From the NCBI GenBank assembly GCA_036507955.1, contig DATCIH010000019.1, forward strand, positions 1 through 37,560: a stretch of 37,560 nucleotides of DNA, in the 5' to 3' direction. Within the stretch, counting starts at the first letter, position 1. The number at the start of each line of letters is the position of its first letter. The notes below the pieces were generated by a model. That model was given only the letters and a program-made list of their open reading frames with translations. It ran no database searches and had not been told where the DNA came from. The translations under genes and the position numbers were made by a program. Origin of the DNA: DATCIH01 sp036507955. Its GTDB lineage: Bacteria > Bacillota > Clostridia > Clostridiales > Clostridiaceae. Of this stretch, positions 8,859-17,091 are shown one piece after another.

Positions 8859-9485
8859 TTGAAAATAGATGGAATAATTTTTGATTTAGATGGGACTTTA
8901 TGGGATTCAACCCAAGTAGTTTTAAAGTCTTGGAATAGAATCCTTGAAGATAGAGAAGGAATTAAAAACAAATTATCAAAAGAAACTATGGAAAGCGTTA
9001 TGGGACTTCAGCTTCCACAGATTGGAGCCAAGCTATTCCCATATCTTGAAGTAAAGGATCAAATGGAGCTTATGCTGGCTTGCTGTACGTTGGAGTGTGG
9101 CCTTATAAAAGAAGAAGGTGGGGAGCTATTCCAAGGCATAAGTGATACCCTGAAAAAGCTTTTTAGCAGGTATCCATTATTTATTGTAAGTAATTGTCAG
9201 GATGGATATATTGAAGCATTTTTTTCTTATCACAAGCTCGATAAATATTTTATTGATTATGAACACGCTGGAAAAACTCGGTTACCTAAAGGAGAAAACA
9301 TTAAACTTATAATGGAGAGAAATGGACTTACAAGTCCAATTTATGTAGGAGATACTCAAGGCGACCTTGACGGGGCGAGGCTTGCAGCCATACCCTTTGT
9401 GTATGCGGCTTATGGCTTTGGTAAAGTACAAGAATATGAATATTCTATAGATAGTATCCAGGATCTTTGTAAGCTATTTTTATAA
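8859..9485 (+). CDS. HAD-superfamily phosphatase
   Basis: 208 residues, TTG start at 8859 with GGAGG at 8846-8850. The first motif is FDLDGTLWDS with nucleophile D9 and acid/base D11; motif II is VSNCQDG; a basic residue lies in TRLPKGENIKLI; the acidic metal motif is VGDTQGDLDGA. A helical cap of about 70 residues between motif I and II places it in the phosphoglycolate-phosphatase-like group (beta-phosphoglucomutase is a less likely alternative). It is a soluble cytoplasmic enzyme acting on small phosphorylated metabolites. It stands alone between a terminator and the signal peptidase gene. Substrate cannot be inferred. Confidence 0.9.
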   Translation: MKIDGIIFDLDGTLWDSTQVVLKSWNRILEDREGIKNKLSKETMESVMGLQLPQIGAKLFPYLEVKDQMELMLACCTLECGLIKEEGGELFQGISDTLKKLFSRYPLFIVSNCQDGYIEAFFSYHKLDKYFIDYEHAGKTRLPKGENIKLIMERNGLTSPIYVGDTQGDLDGARLAAIPFVYAAYGFGKVQEYEYSIDSIQDLCKLFL

Positions 9486-9523
9486 TCATTATTCTCACCA
9501 CGATTGGAAAGTTATAGACGCTA

Positions 9524-9552
9524 TTGAAACACATGCTATATATAGGTATTAT
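9524..9552 (+). promoter_or_regulatory. Sigma-A promoter of the signal peptidase gene
   Basis: TTGAAA (9524-9529), a 17-base spacer and TATTAT (9547-9552) lie 38 bases before the ATG at 9591. Confidence 0.6.
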
Positions 9553-9590
9553 ATAAGGTATATATAAAGTTAACCCTCAAGGAGAAATAA

Positions 9591-10121
9591 ATGAAAAAGA
9601 TATTTACGGAGATAATAACACCTATATTAGCAGCTATAGTCATTTCAATTTTAGTGAATAAATTTGTATTTTTTAAGATAAAGGTGCCAACACTTTCTAT
9701 GTATCCAACCATCAAAGCTGGAGATCAAATAATAGTTACAAGGATATATAACCTAGACAATTTAAAAAGAGGTGACCTTATAGTATTTTATTCTAAAGAA
9801 TTAAAGGACAGCTTAATTAAAAGGCTTGTGGGACTTCCTGGAGATAAGGTGGAGGTCACGGAAACTGGAGAGGTTATAATAAATGGTGTCATCCACAAAG
9901 AACCTTATGTGGTTAATAGTGAAGCATATATGAAAAGTTTTCAAGTCCCATTAAAGCATTATCTATTCTTTGGAGATAATAGAAGTAACTCAAATGACAG
10001 CAGAAAGTGGAAGGATCCATACATTGAGGGGACGGATATTAAAGGTAAAGCTCAATTTATCATATATCCCTTTAGTAGGTTCGGTAGCTTTGTAACAGGA
10101 AGTTTAGCCCTTAAACATTAA
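9591..10121 (+). CDS. lepB: Type I signal peptidase
   Basis: Membrane-bound leader peptidase that cleaves signal peptides of secreted proteins. It has 176 residues, ATG at 9591 after AAGGAGA, the usual size for the single-anchor Gram-positive (SipS-type) form. Residues 8-28 are the membrane anchor. The Ser-Lys dyad is S36 in PTLSMYPT and K77 in IKRLVGLPGD; the GDNRxNSxDSR box follows near residues 128-138. It has its own promoter and the nitroreductase gene begins 22 bases after its stop, so the two may be co-transcribed. Clostridia usually carry several paralogues. Confidence 0.95.
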   Translation: MKKIFTEIITPILAAIVISILVNKFVFFKIKVPTLSMYPTIKAGDQIIVTRIYNLDNLKRGDLIVFYSKELKDSLIKRLVGLPGDKVEVTETGEVIINGVIHKEPYVVNSEAYMKSFQVPLKHYLFFGDNRSNSNDSRKWKDPYIEGTDIKGKAQFIIYPFSRFGSFVTGSLALKH

Positions 10122-10143
10122 AAGCAAAAAGAAGGAGTAATGT

Positions 10144-10644
10144 ATGTCAAATATAATGAATAGAAGAAGCACAAGAAGCTATACAAATAAAAAGGTTGAA
10201 GATGAGCTTATTGATATTCTACTTAGAGCAGCTATGGCAGCTCCCTCTGCAGGAAATGGCCAACCTTGGAATTTTGTAGTAATAAAGGATAAAGATATTT
10301 TAAATGAAATAACAAGCTTTCAGCCTTATTCAAAAATGCTGAAGGAGGCTAGTTTAGCCATTGTTGTTTGCGCAGATATAAAGAACAAAGACTATCATGG
10401 CTTTTGGGTACAGGATTGCGCTGCAGCAACGGAAAACATTTTACTTATGGCTGAAGAAATAGGGTTAGGAGCAGTTTGGCTTGGCGCCTACCCAAATGAA
10501 GCTACAATAGTGCCTTTAAGTGAACTCTTAAAACTTCCCAAGGAAATAATACCACTATCAATAGTCTCCATAGGATACCCTAAGGAAAAAGTAAAACCTG
10601 AAGATAGATATGATTCCTCAAGGATTCATATAGACAGGTGGTAA
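10144..10644 (+). CDS. Nitroreductase-family FMN oxidoreductase
   Basis: 166 residues, ATG at 10144 after GAAGGAG. It has the FMN-binding opening RRSTRSY, the AMAAPSAGNGQPW loop and the later GLGAVWLGAYP segment of the family. It is soluble, expected dimeric and reduces flavin-accessible nitro or quinone compounds with NAD(P)H; the true substrate is unknown. The C-terminus (GYPKEKVKPEDRYDSSRIH) fits the short clostridial form. It follows the signal peptidase gene by 22 bases and ends two bases before the stop of the convergent AraC gene, with no room for a separate terminator. Confidence 0.9.
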   Translation: MSNIMNRRSTRSYTNKKVEDELIDILLRAAMAAPSAGNGQPWNFVVIKDKDILNEITSFQPYSKMLKEASLAIVVCADIKNKDYHGFWVQDCAAATENILLMAEEIGLGAVWLGAYPNEATIVPLSELLKLPKEIIPLSIVSIGYPKEKVKPEDRYDSSRIHIDRW

Positions 10645-10646
10645 TT

Positions 10647-11540
10647 TTATTTTTTCATTAAATTGTTATTTCGTATGGTCCTATAGCTTTTAGGAGAATA
10701 GCCTGTTATTTTTTTAAAAACATTGGAAAAATAATATTGATTGTTGAAGGATAAATAAGAGCCTATTTCTTTTATGCTTTGATTATCTGTATCAAGAAGT
10801 TGGCACGCCTTTTGTATTTTGATTCTGTTGAAATACTCTATTGGTGGATAGCCAGTTTTTTGTTTGAATATCCTTACAAAGTGATATAGGGACATATTTG
10901 CCATAGAAGAGAATTCCTTTAAGGGGAAAGTCCTGTTTACATTTTCATGCATAAAACTAATTATTCTTTCGATATTTATGTCCTGCACATCGTTTGGCAA
11001 GCTATGTTTACTTGTATATATAATATAAGCAAAAAGCTTTTGCAGGCAGGTGGAGATATATAATAATTTAGGAAAATTATAACCAGTATATAAAATAGGA
11101 AACATCTCTTCAAACATATGTGCTAAAGTCCCAATGTCTGTAACATGGCAGGAAGGATTAGCCTTAGTAAAACCTATGGCATCCATTAAGGCTTCCACCC
11201 CATCTCCCTTAAAATGGACCCAATAAACTGACCAAGGATCTTCAAGGGAGGAACCATAGCAATGTTTAGTGTTCTTATCACAAAAAAATATGTCCCCTTC
11301 CTTAATAGCTATCGTTCTTGTAGATACTACACCATCCTTATCCTTTATTTTAAGATATCCCTTACCTTTAATACAAAAATGGATAACGTATTCTTCTATT
11401 TCATCTCTATCAACATAGTGCCAGTTTGCTTCTCCAAAGTAGCCAAGCTTTATAACTATAAGATTTTTAAGAAATAAGTTCAAACTTTCTTCCTGAACTA
11501 TATCCTCTGGTATATAAAGGGACCTGAAGTTTTCATTCAT
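10647..11540 (-). CDS. AraC-family transcriptional regulator next to the GH13 gene
   Basis: 297 residues. The start is taken as the ATG at 11540, which has a GGGGGGT site seven bases upstream; an in-frame ATG at 11558 overlaps that site. The N-terminal half is a cupin-type AraC ligand domain with the membrane-free pattern EDPWSVYWVHFKG, common in regulators of sugar use. The C-terminal domain has LKEFSSMANMSLYHFVRIFK and IKEIGSYLSFNNQYYFSNVFK, then TGYSPKSYR. It is divergent from the GH13 gene at 11752 with a shared 211-base control region, so that gene is its likely target. The inducer is unknown. Confidence 0.92.
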   Translation of the reverse strand: MNENFRSLYIPEDIVQEESLNLFLKNLIVIKLGYFGEANWHYVDRDEIEEYVIHFCIKGKGYLKIKDKDGVVSTRTIAIKEGDIFFCDKNTKHCYGSSLEDPWSVYWVHFKGDGVEALMDAIGFTKANPSCHVTDIGTLAHMFEEMFPILYTGYNFPKLLYISTCLQKLFAYIIYTSKHSLPNDVQDINIERIISFMHENVNRTFPLKEFSSMANMSLYHFVRIFKQKTGYPPIEYFNRIKIQKACQLLDTDNQSIKEIGSYLSFNNQYYFSNVFKKITGYSPKSYRTIRNNNLMKK

Positions 11541-11602
11541 AGTAGTTACCCCCCACATTAATATATAAGCAATATATTATATCTTTATAGCAACAAAACA
11601 AA

Positions 11603-11631
11603 TTGATTATATTAAATATCAGTAATATAAT
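11603..11631 (+). promoter_or_regulatory. Probable promoter of the GH13 gene
   Basis: TTGATT (11603-11608), 17 bases, TATAAT (11626-11631), lying in the AraC/GH13 divergent region about 120 bases before the start codon. A second -35-like TTGACC at 11639-11644 has no well-placed -10. Confidence 0.55.
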
Positions 11632-11751
11632 TATAGCATTGACCTAATGATATGTGAATGAAATATATAATTATATAGCAAAATAACATATTAGCTCAAG
11701 GATGGTAATGGTGAAAATTTACATAGGCAAATTAATAAGGAGTGAAGGTAA

Positions 11752-13458
11752 ATGGAAACTTTAAAAAATAATGAGTATAACTCTGGTTATATTACAGGTA
11801 AGTGTAAAAAACCAGAGGGGGCGCCTTGGATACATAATGCAGTATTTTATCAGATTTATCCTCAAACATTTTTAGATACGAATGGTGATGGAATAGGAGA
11901 TCTTCAGGGAATTATTGATAAATTGGATTATATAAAAAGCTTAGGGGTAGATGCAATATGGATAAATCCTTTCTTTGAGTCCCCATTTAATGATGCAGGT
12001 TATGATATAGCTGACTACTATAAAATTGCCCAAAGGTACGGAAGCAATGAAGATGCTAAAAGGTTATTTGAAGAAGCTCATAAAAAAGGCTTGAAGGTAA
12101 TATTTGATTTTGTTGCAAGTTATTCCTCCATAGATAATTCTTGGTTTCAAGAGTCAGCTAAGCAGGAAGTAAATAAATATACTAACTGGTATGTATGGAC
12201 TAGTAACACCTGGGAAAATGTACCTGAACCATATACTGGTAAGTTTGTTCAAGGATATTCAAGAAGAGATGGACAATTCATGAATAATTTCTTCTGGTCC
12301 CAGCCAGCTTTAAATTATGGGTTTTCAAACCCAGATCCAACTAAACCTTGGCAGCTTCCAATTGATCATCCAGACGTATTAGCGATGAGAGAAGAAATGA
12401 AAAATGTAGTAAGATTTTGGATGGATCTTGGTGCAGATGGGTTTAGAGCAGATATGGCAGGTGCCTTAACAAAGTCAACAAACTATGAAGGCAACAGTCA
12501 ATTCTTCAATACTACAGCAGATGGAACCTTAAAATTTTGGACGGAAATTCGTAACATATTGGATAAAGAATATCCAGGCTCTTTCATGGTGGCAGAATGG
12601 TCTCACCCAGAAGTAGCTATAGAAGCAGGTTTCCATGCAGATTTTTTTCATTGGTTTAAGGCATATAATGATTTGCTACAAAAGGAAAGCTGGAGGATAC
12701 TAAATGGTTTTTCAGAAGGACATAGTTTCTTTGATAAAGAGGGTAAGGGAAATATAACTAATTTCTTAAAGGAATATATTGATCAATATGAAAAAAGCAA
12801 AGATAAGGGTTATGTATGTCTTCCAATAGGGAACCATGACTTATCAAGGCTTAACATTGAAAGGACTGATTCAGAACTTGAGATGCTTTTCGCTTTTTCC
12901 TTATGTATGCCTGGAATACCCTTTATATATTATGGAAATGAGATTGGGATGAAACAACTATATGGTAATCCACATGTGGAAGGAGCCTATGAACCTAGAT
13001 CAGGTTCCAGAACACCAATGCAATGGTCAAAGAGTAAAAATGCTGGGTTTTCTTCAGCACCTGAGGATAAGATTTATTTGCCTGTAGATAAGGATGAAGA
13101 TTTTCCGAATGTTGAAGAACAAGAGAAGGATCAAAATTCTTTACTTAATAAGGTTAGGAGGCTTGTAAACCTTAAAAAGGAAGAAAAAGCCTTAAGCTCT
13201 TATGCAGAGTTTGTACCACTTTATGCTAAGGAAAATGCTTATCCCTTTGTATTTGCAAGGGCTTTTGAAGACGAGGTAGTATTAATTGCAGTAAATCCTT
13301 CCCCAAATAAATGTGAAGCATCTTTTAAAGCTAATATTGATTTAGCAAATAAAAAGCTGCTTTCAGGAATAGGGCTAGATATAACAGAAGGCAAGGACTT
13401 CATTAAATTGGAGATCCCAAGTCAAAGCTATTCAATTTATAAAGTTAAGAGAAAATGA
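11752..13458 (+). CDS. GH13 alpha-amylase-family glycosidase with altered region I
   Basis: 568 residues, ATG at 11752 after AAGGAGTG. It has no signal peptide, so it is cytoplasmic and acts on imported alpha-glucosides or maltodextrins. The (beta/alpha)8 barrel starts at AVFYQIYPQTFLDTNGDGIGD; the nucleophile is D234 in GFRADMAG, the acid/base E282 in VAEWSHP, and the third acid D363 in GNHD. In conserved region I, where most members read DxVxNHTS or DxVxGHTS, this protein has DFVASYSS (119-126): the substrate-contacting His is Tyr124. A C-terminal beta domain follows from about 480. The catalytic acids are intact, so activity is likely but the -1 subsite must be unusual. Control is probably by the divergent AraC protein. 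An oligo-alpha-glucosidase or a transglycosylating relative are both possible. Confidence 0.9.
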   Translation: METLKNNEYNSGYITGKCKKPEGAPWIHNAVFYQIYPQTFLDTNGDGIGDLQGIIDKLDYIKSLGVDAIWINPFFESPFNDAGYDIADYYKIAQRYGSNEDAKRLFEEAHKKGLKVIFDFVASYSSIDNSWFQESAKQEVNKYTNWYVWTSNTWENVPEPYTGKFVQGYSRRDGQFMNNFFWSQPALNYGFSNPDPTKPWQLPIDHPDVLAMREEMKNVVRFWMDLGADGFRADMAGALTKSTNYEGNSQFFNTTADGTLKFWTEIRNILDKEYPGSFMVAEWSHPEVAIEAGFHADFFHWFKAYNDLLQKESWRILNGFSEGHSFFDKEGKGNITNFLKEYIDQYEKSKDKGYVCLPIGNHDLSRLNIERTDSELEMLFAFSLCMPGIPFIYYGNEIGMKQLYGNPHVEGAYEPRSGSRTPMQWSKSKNAGFSSAPEDKIYLPVDKDEDFPNVEEQEKDQNSLLNKVRRLVNLKKEEKALSSYAEFVPLYAKENAYPFVFARAFEDEVVLIAVNPSPNKCEASFKANIDLANKKLLSGIGLDITEGKDFIKLEIPSQSYSIYKVKRK

Positions 13459-13478
13459 TATCAGGGCCCTAGGGTCCC

Positions 13479-13507
13479 AAGGCCAGTTATTTTGAATAAC
13501 TGGCCTT
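13479..13507 (+). terminator. Hairpin after the GH13 gene
   Basis: A perfect 13-bp stem (13479-13491 with 13495-13507) and a TTG loop. No T-run follows on the plus strand, so efficiency is uncertain. The 8-bp palindrome AGGGCCCT lies just upstream. Confidence 0.65.
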
Positions 13508-13571
13508 AAATATTCGTATATGGTACAATAAGTATCATTTATTTTTAATATAACAAAAAGCAGGTGATAAC

Positions 13572-14534
13572 TTGGACATATTCTTCTTTATTTTAACCAG
13601 AAACATATTACCCTTAGTTCTAATAATTGTCTTAGGTTTTTTACTTAGTAAAAAATTCGATTTAGATATTGGGTCTCTTAGCAAGTTGAATTTTTATATT
13701 TATGTACCCTTTTTCATTTTTATACAAATATATACCACCAAACTACCAAAGGAAATGCTTAAAGTACTTATATTTGTAGCTTTACTCGCAGTAGTAAATA
13801 CCATAGTTACTGCAATAGTTGCAAGGTTTAGAAAATATGATGAAGGCTATAAAAATGCATTTGTTAACTCCATTATGTTCTATAATTCAGGGAATATTGG
13901 TATTCCGCTCATAACCTTGATTTTCAGCAGCGGACCGTTTCTTATTAACGGTAAGACCCCCTATTTAACACTGGCACTCACCACCCAGATAGTGGTATTA
14001 ATTGTTCAGAATATATCCACAAATACAGTAGGCTTTTTCAATGCAGGAAAGGGAGAGATGCATTGGCAGGATTCAGTTAAGAGTATACTTAAAATGCCCA
14101 CAATATATATGATTCCTTTAGCATTTTTGCTTAAGGCGCTTCCTATAAATTTAGAAACTATGCCCTTATGGCCAGGTCTTATGTATATAAAGGACGGACT
14201 AATTTCCTTTGCGTTATTAACCTTAGGAGTTCAGCTTTCAAAAACTAAGGTTTCCTTTAAAAATCCAGATGTGTATTTGTCTTGCTTTTTAAGACTAATT
14301 GGTGGACCGGCTATGGCCTTTCTGATAATTAAGATGTTGGGTATAGATGGAATAGCTGCTCAAACCCTTATGATATCCTCAGCCATACCTACTGCGGTAA
14401 ATACTGCCCTAATAGCTGTAGAAAGGAATAATCATCCAGATTTTGCATCTCTAGCAGTTATGACTTCCACCATTTTAAGCTCAATAACCTTAGTTCTTAT
14501 TGTATATATATCTAGATTATTATTTCCAATGTAA
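13572..14534 (+). CDS. AEC-family (auxin efflux carrier) membrane transporter
   Basis: 320 residues, TTG start at 13572 with AGGTGA at 13562-13567. About ten hydrophobic segments span the whole length. The crossover motif FYNSGNIGIPL (about residues 104-114) and the later SSAIPTAVNTALIA repeat are typical of the AEC/MleP group, which exports or exchanges organic anions such as malate or malonate. No signal peptide beyond the first helix. It lies between a hairpin and rarA and has no obvious metabolic partner. Direction and substrate cannot be inferred from sequence. Confidence 0.9.
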   Translation: MDIFFFILTRNILPLVLIIVLGFLLSKKFDLDIGSLSKLNFYIYVPFFIFIQIYTTKLPKEMLKVLIFVALLAVVNTIVTAIVARFRKYDEGYKNAFVNSIMFYNSGNIGIPLITLIFSSGPFLINGKTPYLTLALTTQIVVLIVQNISTNTVGFFNAGKGEMHWQDSVKSILKMPTIYMIPLAFLLKALPINLETMPLWPGLMYIKDGLISFALLTLGVQLSKTKVSFKNPDVYLSCFLRLIGGPAMAFLIIKMLGIDGIAAQTLMISSAIPTAVNTALIAVERNNHPDFASLAVMTSTILSSITLVLIVYISRLLFPM

Positions 14535-14604
14535 TTCCTAGAAAAGTTTCTTATAGTATAATATAACCCAAAGCGATTCTTTAGAATTAGAAGGTGGTGA
14601 AGAT

Positions 14605-15912
14605 TTGGATTTATTTGATATTACTAATGAAAAGAACTACAGTAATTTAAAGCCCCTTGCAGAAAGGGTAAGACCTGAAACTCTGGAGGAATTTATAGGA
14701 CAAGAGCATTTGGTAAATAAAGACAAAATGCTTTATAGAGCTATTGTTTCTGATAACTTAACCTCTGCCATATTTTACGGACCCCCTGGCGTTGGCAAAA
14801 CCACCTTAGCAAGGATTATAGCAAATCAAACAAAGGCTCATTTTTATGAACTGAGTGCAGTTTCAGCAGGAACTGCAGATATAAGAAAAATTGTAGCTGA
14901 GGCAGAAACAAATATTAAACTTTACCAACGTAAAACCATATTATTTTTAGATGAGGTTCATAGGTTTAGCAAATCACAGCAGGATTCAATGCTACCTTCT
15001 GTAGAAAAGGGAATCATTATTTTGATTGGAGCTACCACAGAAAATCCATACTTTGAAGTAAATAATGCTCTTTTGTCCAGATCTATGATATTTGAGTTAA
15101 AGGCTCTAACTGATAAGGATGTTAAAAAGGCTATAATAAATGCCATTAAAAATCCAAAAGGCTTTGGTAATCTAAGTATAGAACTAGAGGAGGAAGTATT
15201 AGATTATTTTACTATTCATAGTAATGGAGACATAAGAAAGGCACTTAATGCTTTGGATATGGCAGTAAGAACCTCTAAAAGGACAGAGGATAAAATTTAT
15301 ATATCCGTTGAAGATGCTAAGGAATGCATACAAAGGAAGATGACGCTTTATGATAAAAATGGGGATAACCACTATGATACTATAAGTGCCTTTATTAAAT
15401 CAATGAGGGGAAGTGACCCGGATGGGACCGCATTTTATTTGGCAAAGATGCTTGATGCAGGCGAGGATCCGATCTATATAGCAAGAAGGATAGTAGTTCA
15501 TGCCTCTGAAGACGTAGGAAATGCAGATCCTCTTGCTCTTGTGGTGGCAACAAGTGCTATGACTGCGGCTCATATGATAGGTATGCCAGAATGCAGGATA
15601 AATTTAGCGCAAGCCGCAATATATGTAGCCTGTGCCCCTAAGTCAGACGCCTCTTGTAAGGCTATTGATTTAGCTCTACAGGACGTGAAGCAGCATAGAG
15701 ATTCTGGAATTCCAGCACCCTTAATGGATACCCATTATAAGGGGGCTAAAAACCTAGGACACGGAGTAGGGTATAGATATCCTCATGATTTTGGCGGGTT
15801 CGTAAAGCAACAATATTTACCTGATTCTCATAAGGATAAAATCTATTATGAACCAACAAACAATGGTATGGAGGCCAAAATAAAGGAAAGATTAAAGAAA
15901 TTATGGGATTAG
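14605..15912 (+). CDS. rarA: Replication-associated recombination protein A (AAA+ ATPase)
   Basis: RarA/MgsA helps handle stalled replication forks and is related to clamp-loader ATPases. It has 435 residues, TTG start at 14605 after AAGGTGGTGAAG. The N-terminal RPETLEEFIGQEHL box is characteristic; Walker A is GPPGVGKTT (59-67, K65); Walker B is LFLDEVHR with D116 and E117; sensor 1 lies in GATTENP. The C-terminal tetramerisation region (MRGSDPDGTAFYLAKMLDAGEDP, read with breaks) is complete, so length and domains are normal for the family. The epimerase-like gene follows 27 bases later. Confidence 0.95.
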   Translation: MDLFDITNEKNYSNLKPLAERVRPETLEEFIGQEHLVNKDKMLYRAIVSDNLTSAIFYGPPGVGKTTLARIIANQTKAHFYELSAVSAGTADIRKIVAEAETNIKLYQRKTILFLDEVHRFSKSQQDSMLPSVEKGIIILIGATTENPYFEVNNALLSRSMIFELKALTDKDVKKAIINAIKNPKGFGNLSIELEEEVLDYFTIHSNGDIRKALNALDMAVRTSKRTEDKIYISVEDAKECIQRKMTLYDKNGDNHYDTISAFIKSMRGSDPDGTAFYLAKMLDAGEDPIYIARRIVVHASEDVGNADPLALVVATSAMTAAHMIGMPECRINLAQAAIYVACAPKSDASCKAIDLALQDVKQHRDSGIPAPLMDTHYKGAKNLGHGVGYRYPHDFGGFVKQQYLPDSHKDKIYYEPTNNGMEAKIKERLKKLWD

Positions 15913-15939
15913 TAAAATTATATTTAAGGTGGGACATAA

Positions 15940-16950
15940 ATGAAAGTATTATTTATAGGCGGAACTGGATTAATAAGTACGGCGGTTTCAAAGTTAGCTG
16001 TTGAAAAGGGGTTTGAGCTATATTTATTAAATAGGGGTCTAAGAAATGAGAATGTGCCTATAGGAGCAAAGATAATTCAAGGTAATATAAGAGATATAAA
16101 AGCTACTAAACAAGCTCTAAAGGACTATAAATTTGATGTAGTAGTTAATTGGATTGGCTTTTTACCTGAAACCGTTGAAAATGATATAGAGCTATTTAAA
16201 GGCAAAATAAGTCAATATATATATATAAGCTCTGCTTCAGCTTACCAAAAGCCATCGGCTCACTATATTGTTACGGAGTCTACCCCTTTAGCTAATTCTC
16301 ATTGGGAATATTCAAGAAATAAAATTGCATCTGAAGAAAGGCTGATGAAAGAATATAGGGATAATGGATTTCCCTTTACAGTTGTTAGACCTACCTTCAC
16401 TTACGGAGATGCTATGATTCCTGCTTCAATAAATAGCTGGAGTAAGCCTTATTCCTTAATAGATAGGATGAAGAAGGGTAAAAAAATAATAGTTCAAGGA
16501 GACGGATCTTCCCTTTGGACTATGACCCACAATACTGATTTTGCAAAGGGTTTTGTAGGACTAATTGGTAATATTCATGCCATAGGACATGCTTTTCACA
16601 TAACCTCAGATGAAGTTTTAACCTGGGATCAAATATATGAAACCATAGGTATGACCGTTGGAGTTAAACCAAATATAATACATATTCCGTCTGATTTTAT
16701 AATTGCATTTTGTCCAGAGGAGGAAGGAAATTTACTTGGTGATAAAGCAGTTAGTGTAGTTTTTGATAATACTAAGATTAAAAGCTATGTTCCTGATTTT
16801 AAAGCAACTACAGACTTTTCAGCTGGAGTTAGAAAATCTGTAGAATATTTCCAGGCGCATTCTGATAAATGCTCCATAGATGAGGAGTGGAATGCCACCA
16901 TGGACAAAATAATAGCAGCATATGAGACTGGACTACCCACAACAAAATAA
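15940..16950 (+). CDS. NAD-dependent epimerase/reductase-like SDR protein
   Basis: Extended short-chain dehydrogenase fold, 336 residues, ATG at 15940 after AAGGTGG. The nucleotide-binding loop is GGTGLIS (7-13); YISSASAY (94-102) gives the serine region and YSRNK supplies Y124 and K128. It resembles the CSP41/isoflavone-reductase-like branch of sugar-nucleotide epimerase relatives, widespread in clostridia and without a settled substrate. Soluble. It follows rarA by 27 bases, and a strong hairpin closes the unit, so the two may be co-transcribed although their functions appear unrelated. Confidence 0.85.
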   Translation: MKVLFIGGTGLISTAVSKLAVEKGFELYLLNRGLRNENVPIGAKIIQGNIRDIKATKQALKDYKFDVVVNWIGFLPETVENDIELFKGKISQYIYISSASAYQKPSAHYIVTESTPLANSHWEYSRNKIASEERLMKEYRDNGFPFTVVRPTFTYGDAMIPASINSWSKPYSLIDRMKKGKKIIVQGDGSSLWTMTHNTDFAKGFVGLIGNIHAIGHAFHITSDEVLTWDQIYETIGMTVGVKPNIIHIPSDFIIAFCPEEEGNLLGDKAVSVVFDNTKIKSYVPDFKATTDFSAGVRKSVEYFQAHSDKCSIDEEWNATMDKIIAAYETGLPTTK

Positions 16951-16956
16951 GCACAA

Positions 16957-16990
16957 AACAATCACGGAAGGGTTTCTTTCCGTGATTGTT
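16957..16990 (+). terminator. Hairpin terminator after the epimerase-like gene
   Basis: A perfect 13-bp stem (16957-16969 with 16978-16990) and an 8-base loop; the 3' foot ends in TGTT with only a short T run. Confidence 0.7.
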
Positions 16991-17091
16991 CTATTGAGGA
17001 GATTTTATAAATATTAATAAGCTTGGAACTTAGAGCATACAGTAGTACCAAACAATTTAACAATTGAAACATAATATAGGAGGGCTTTATT

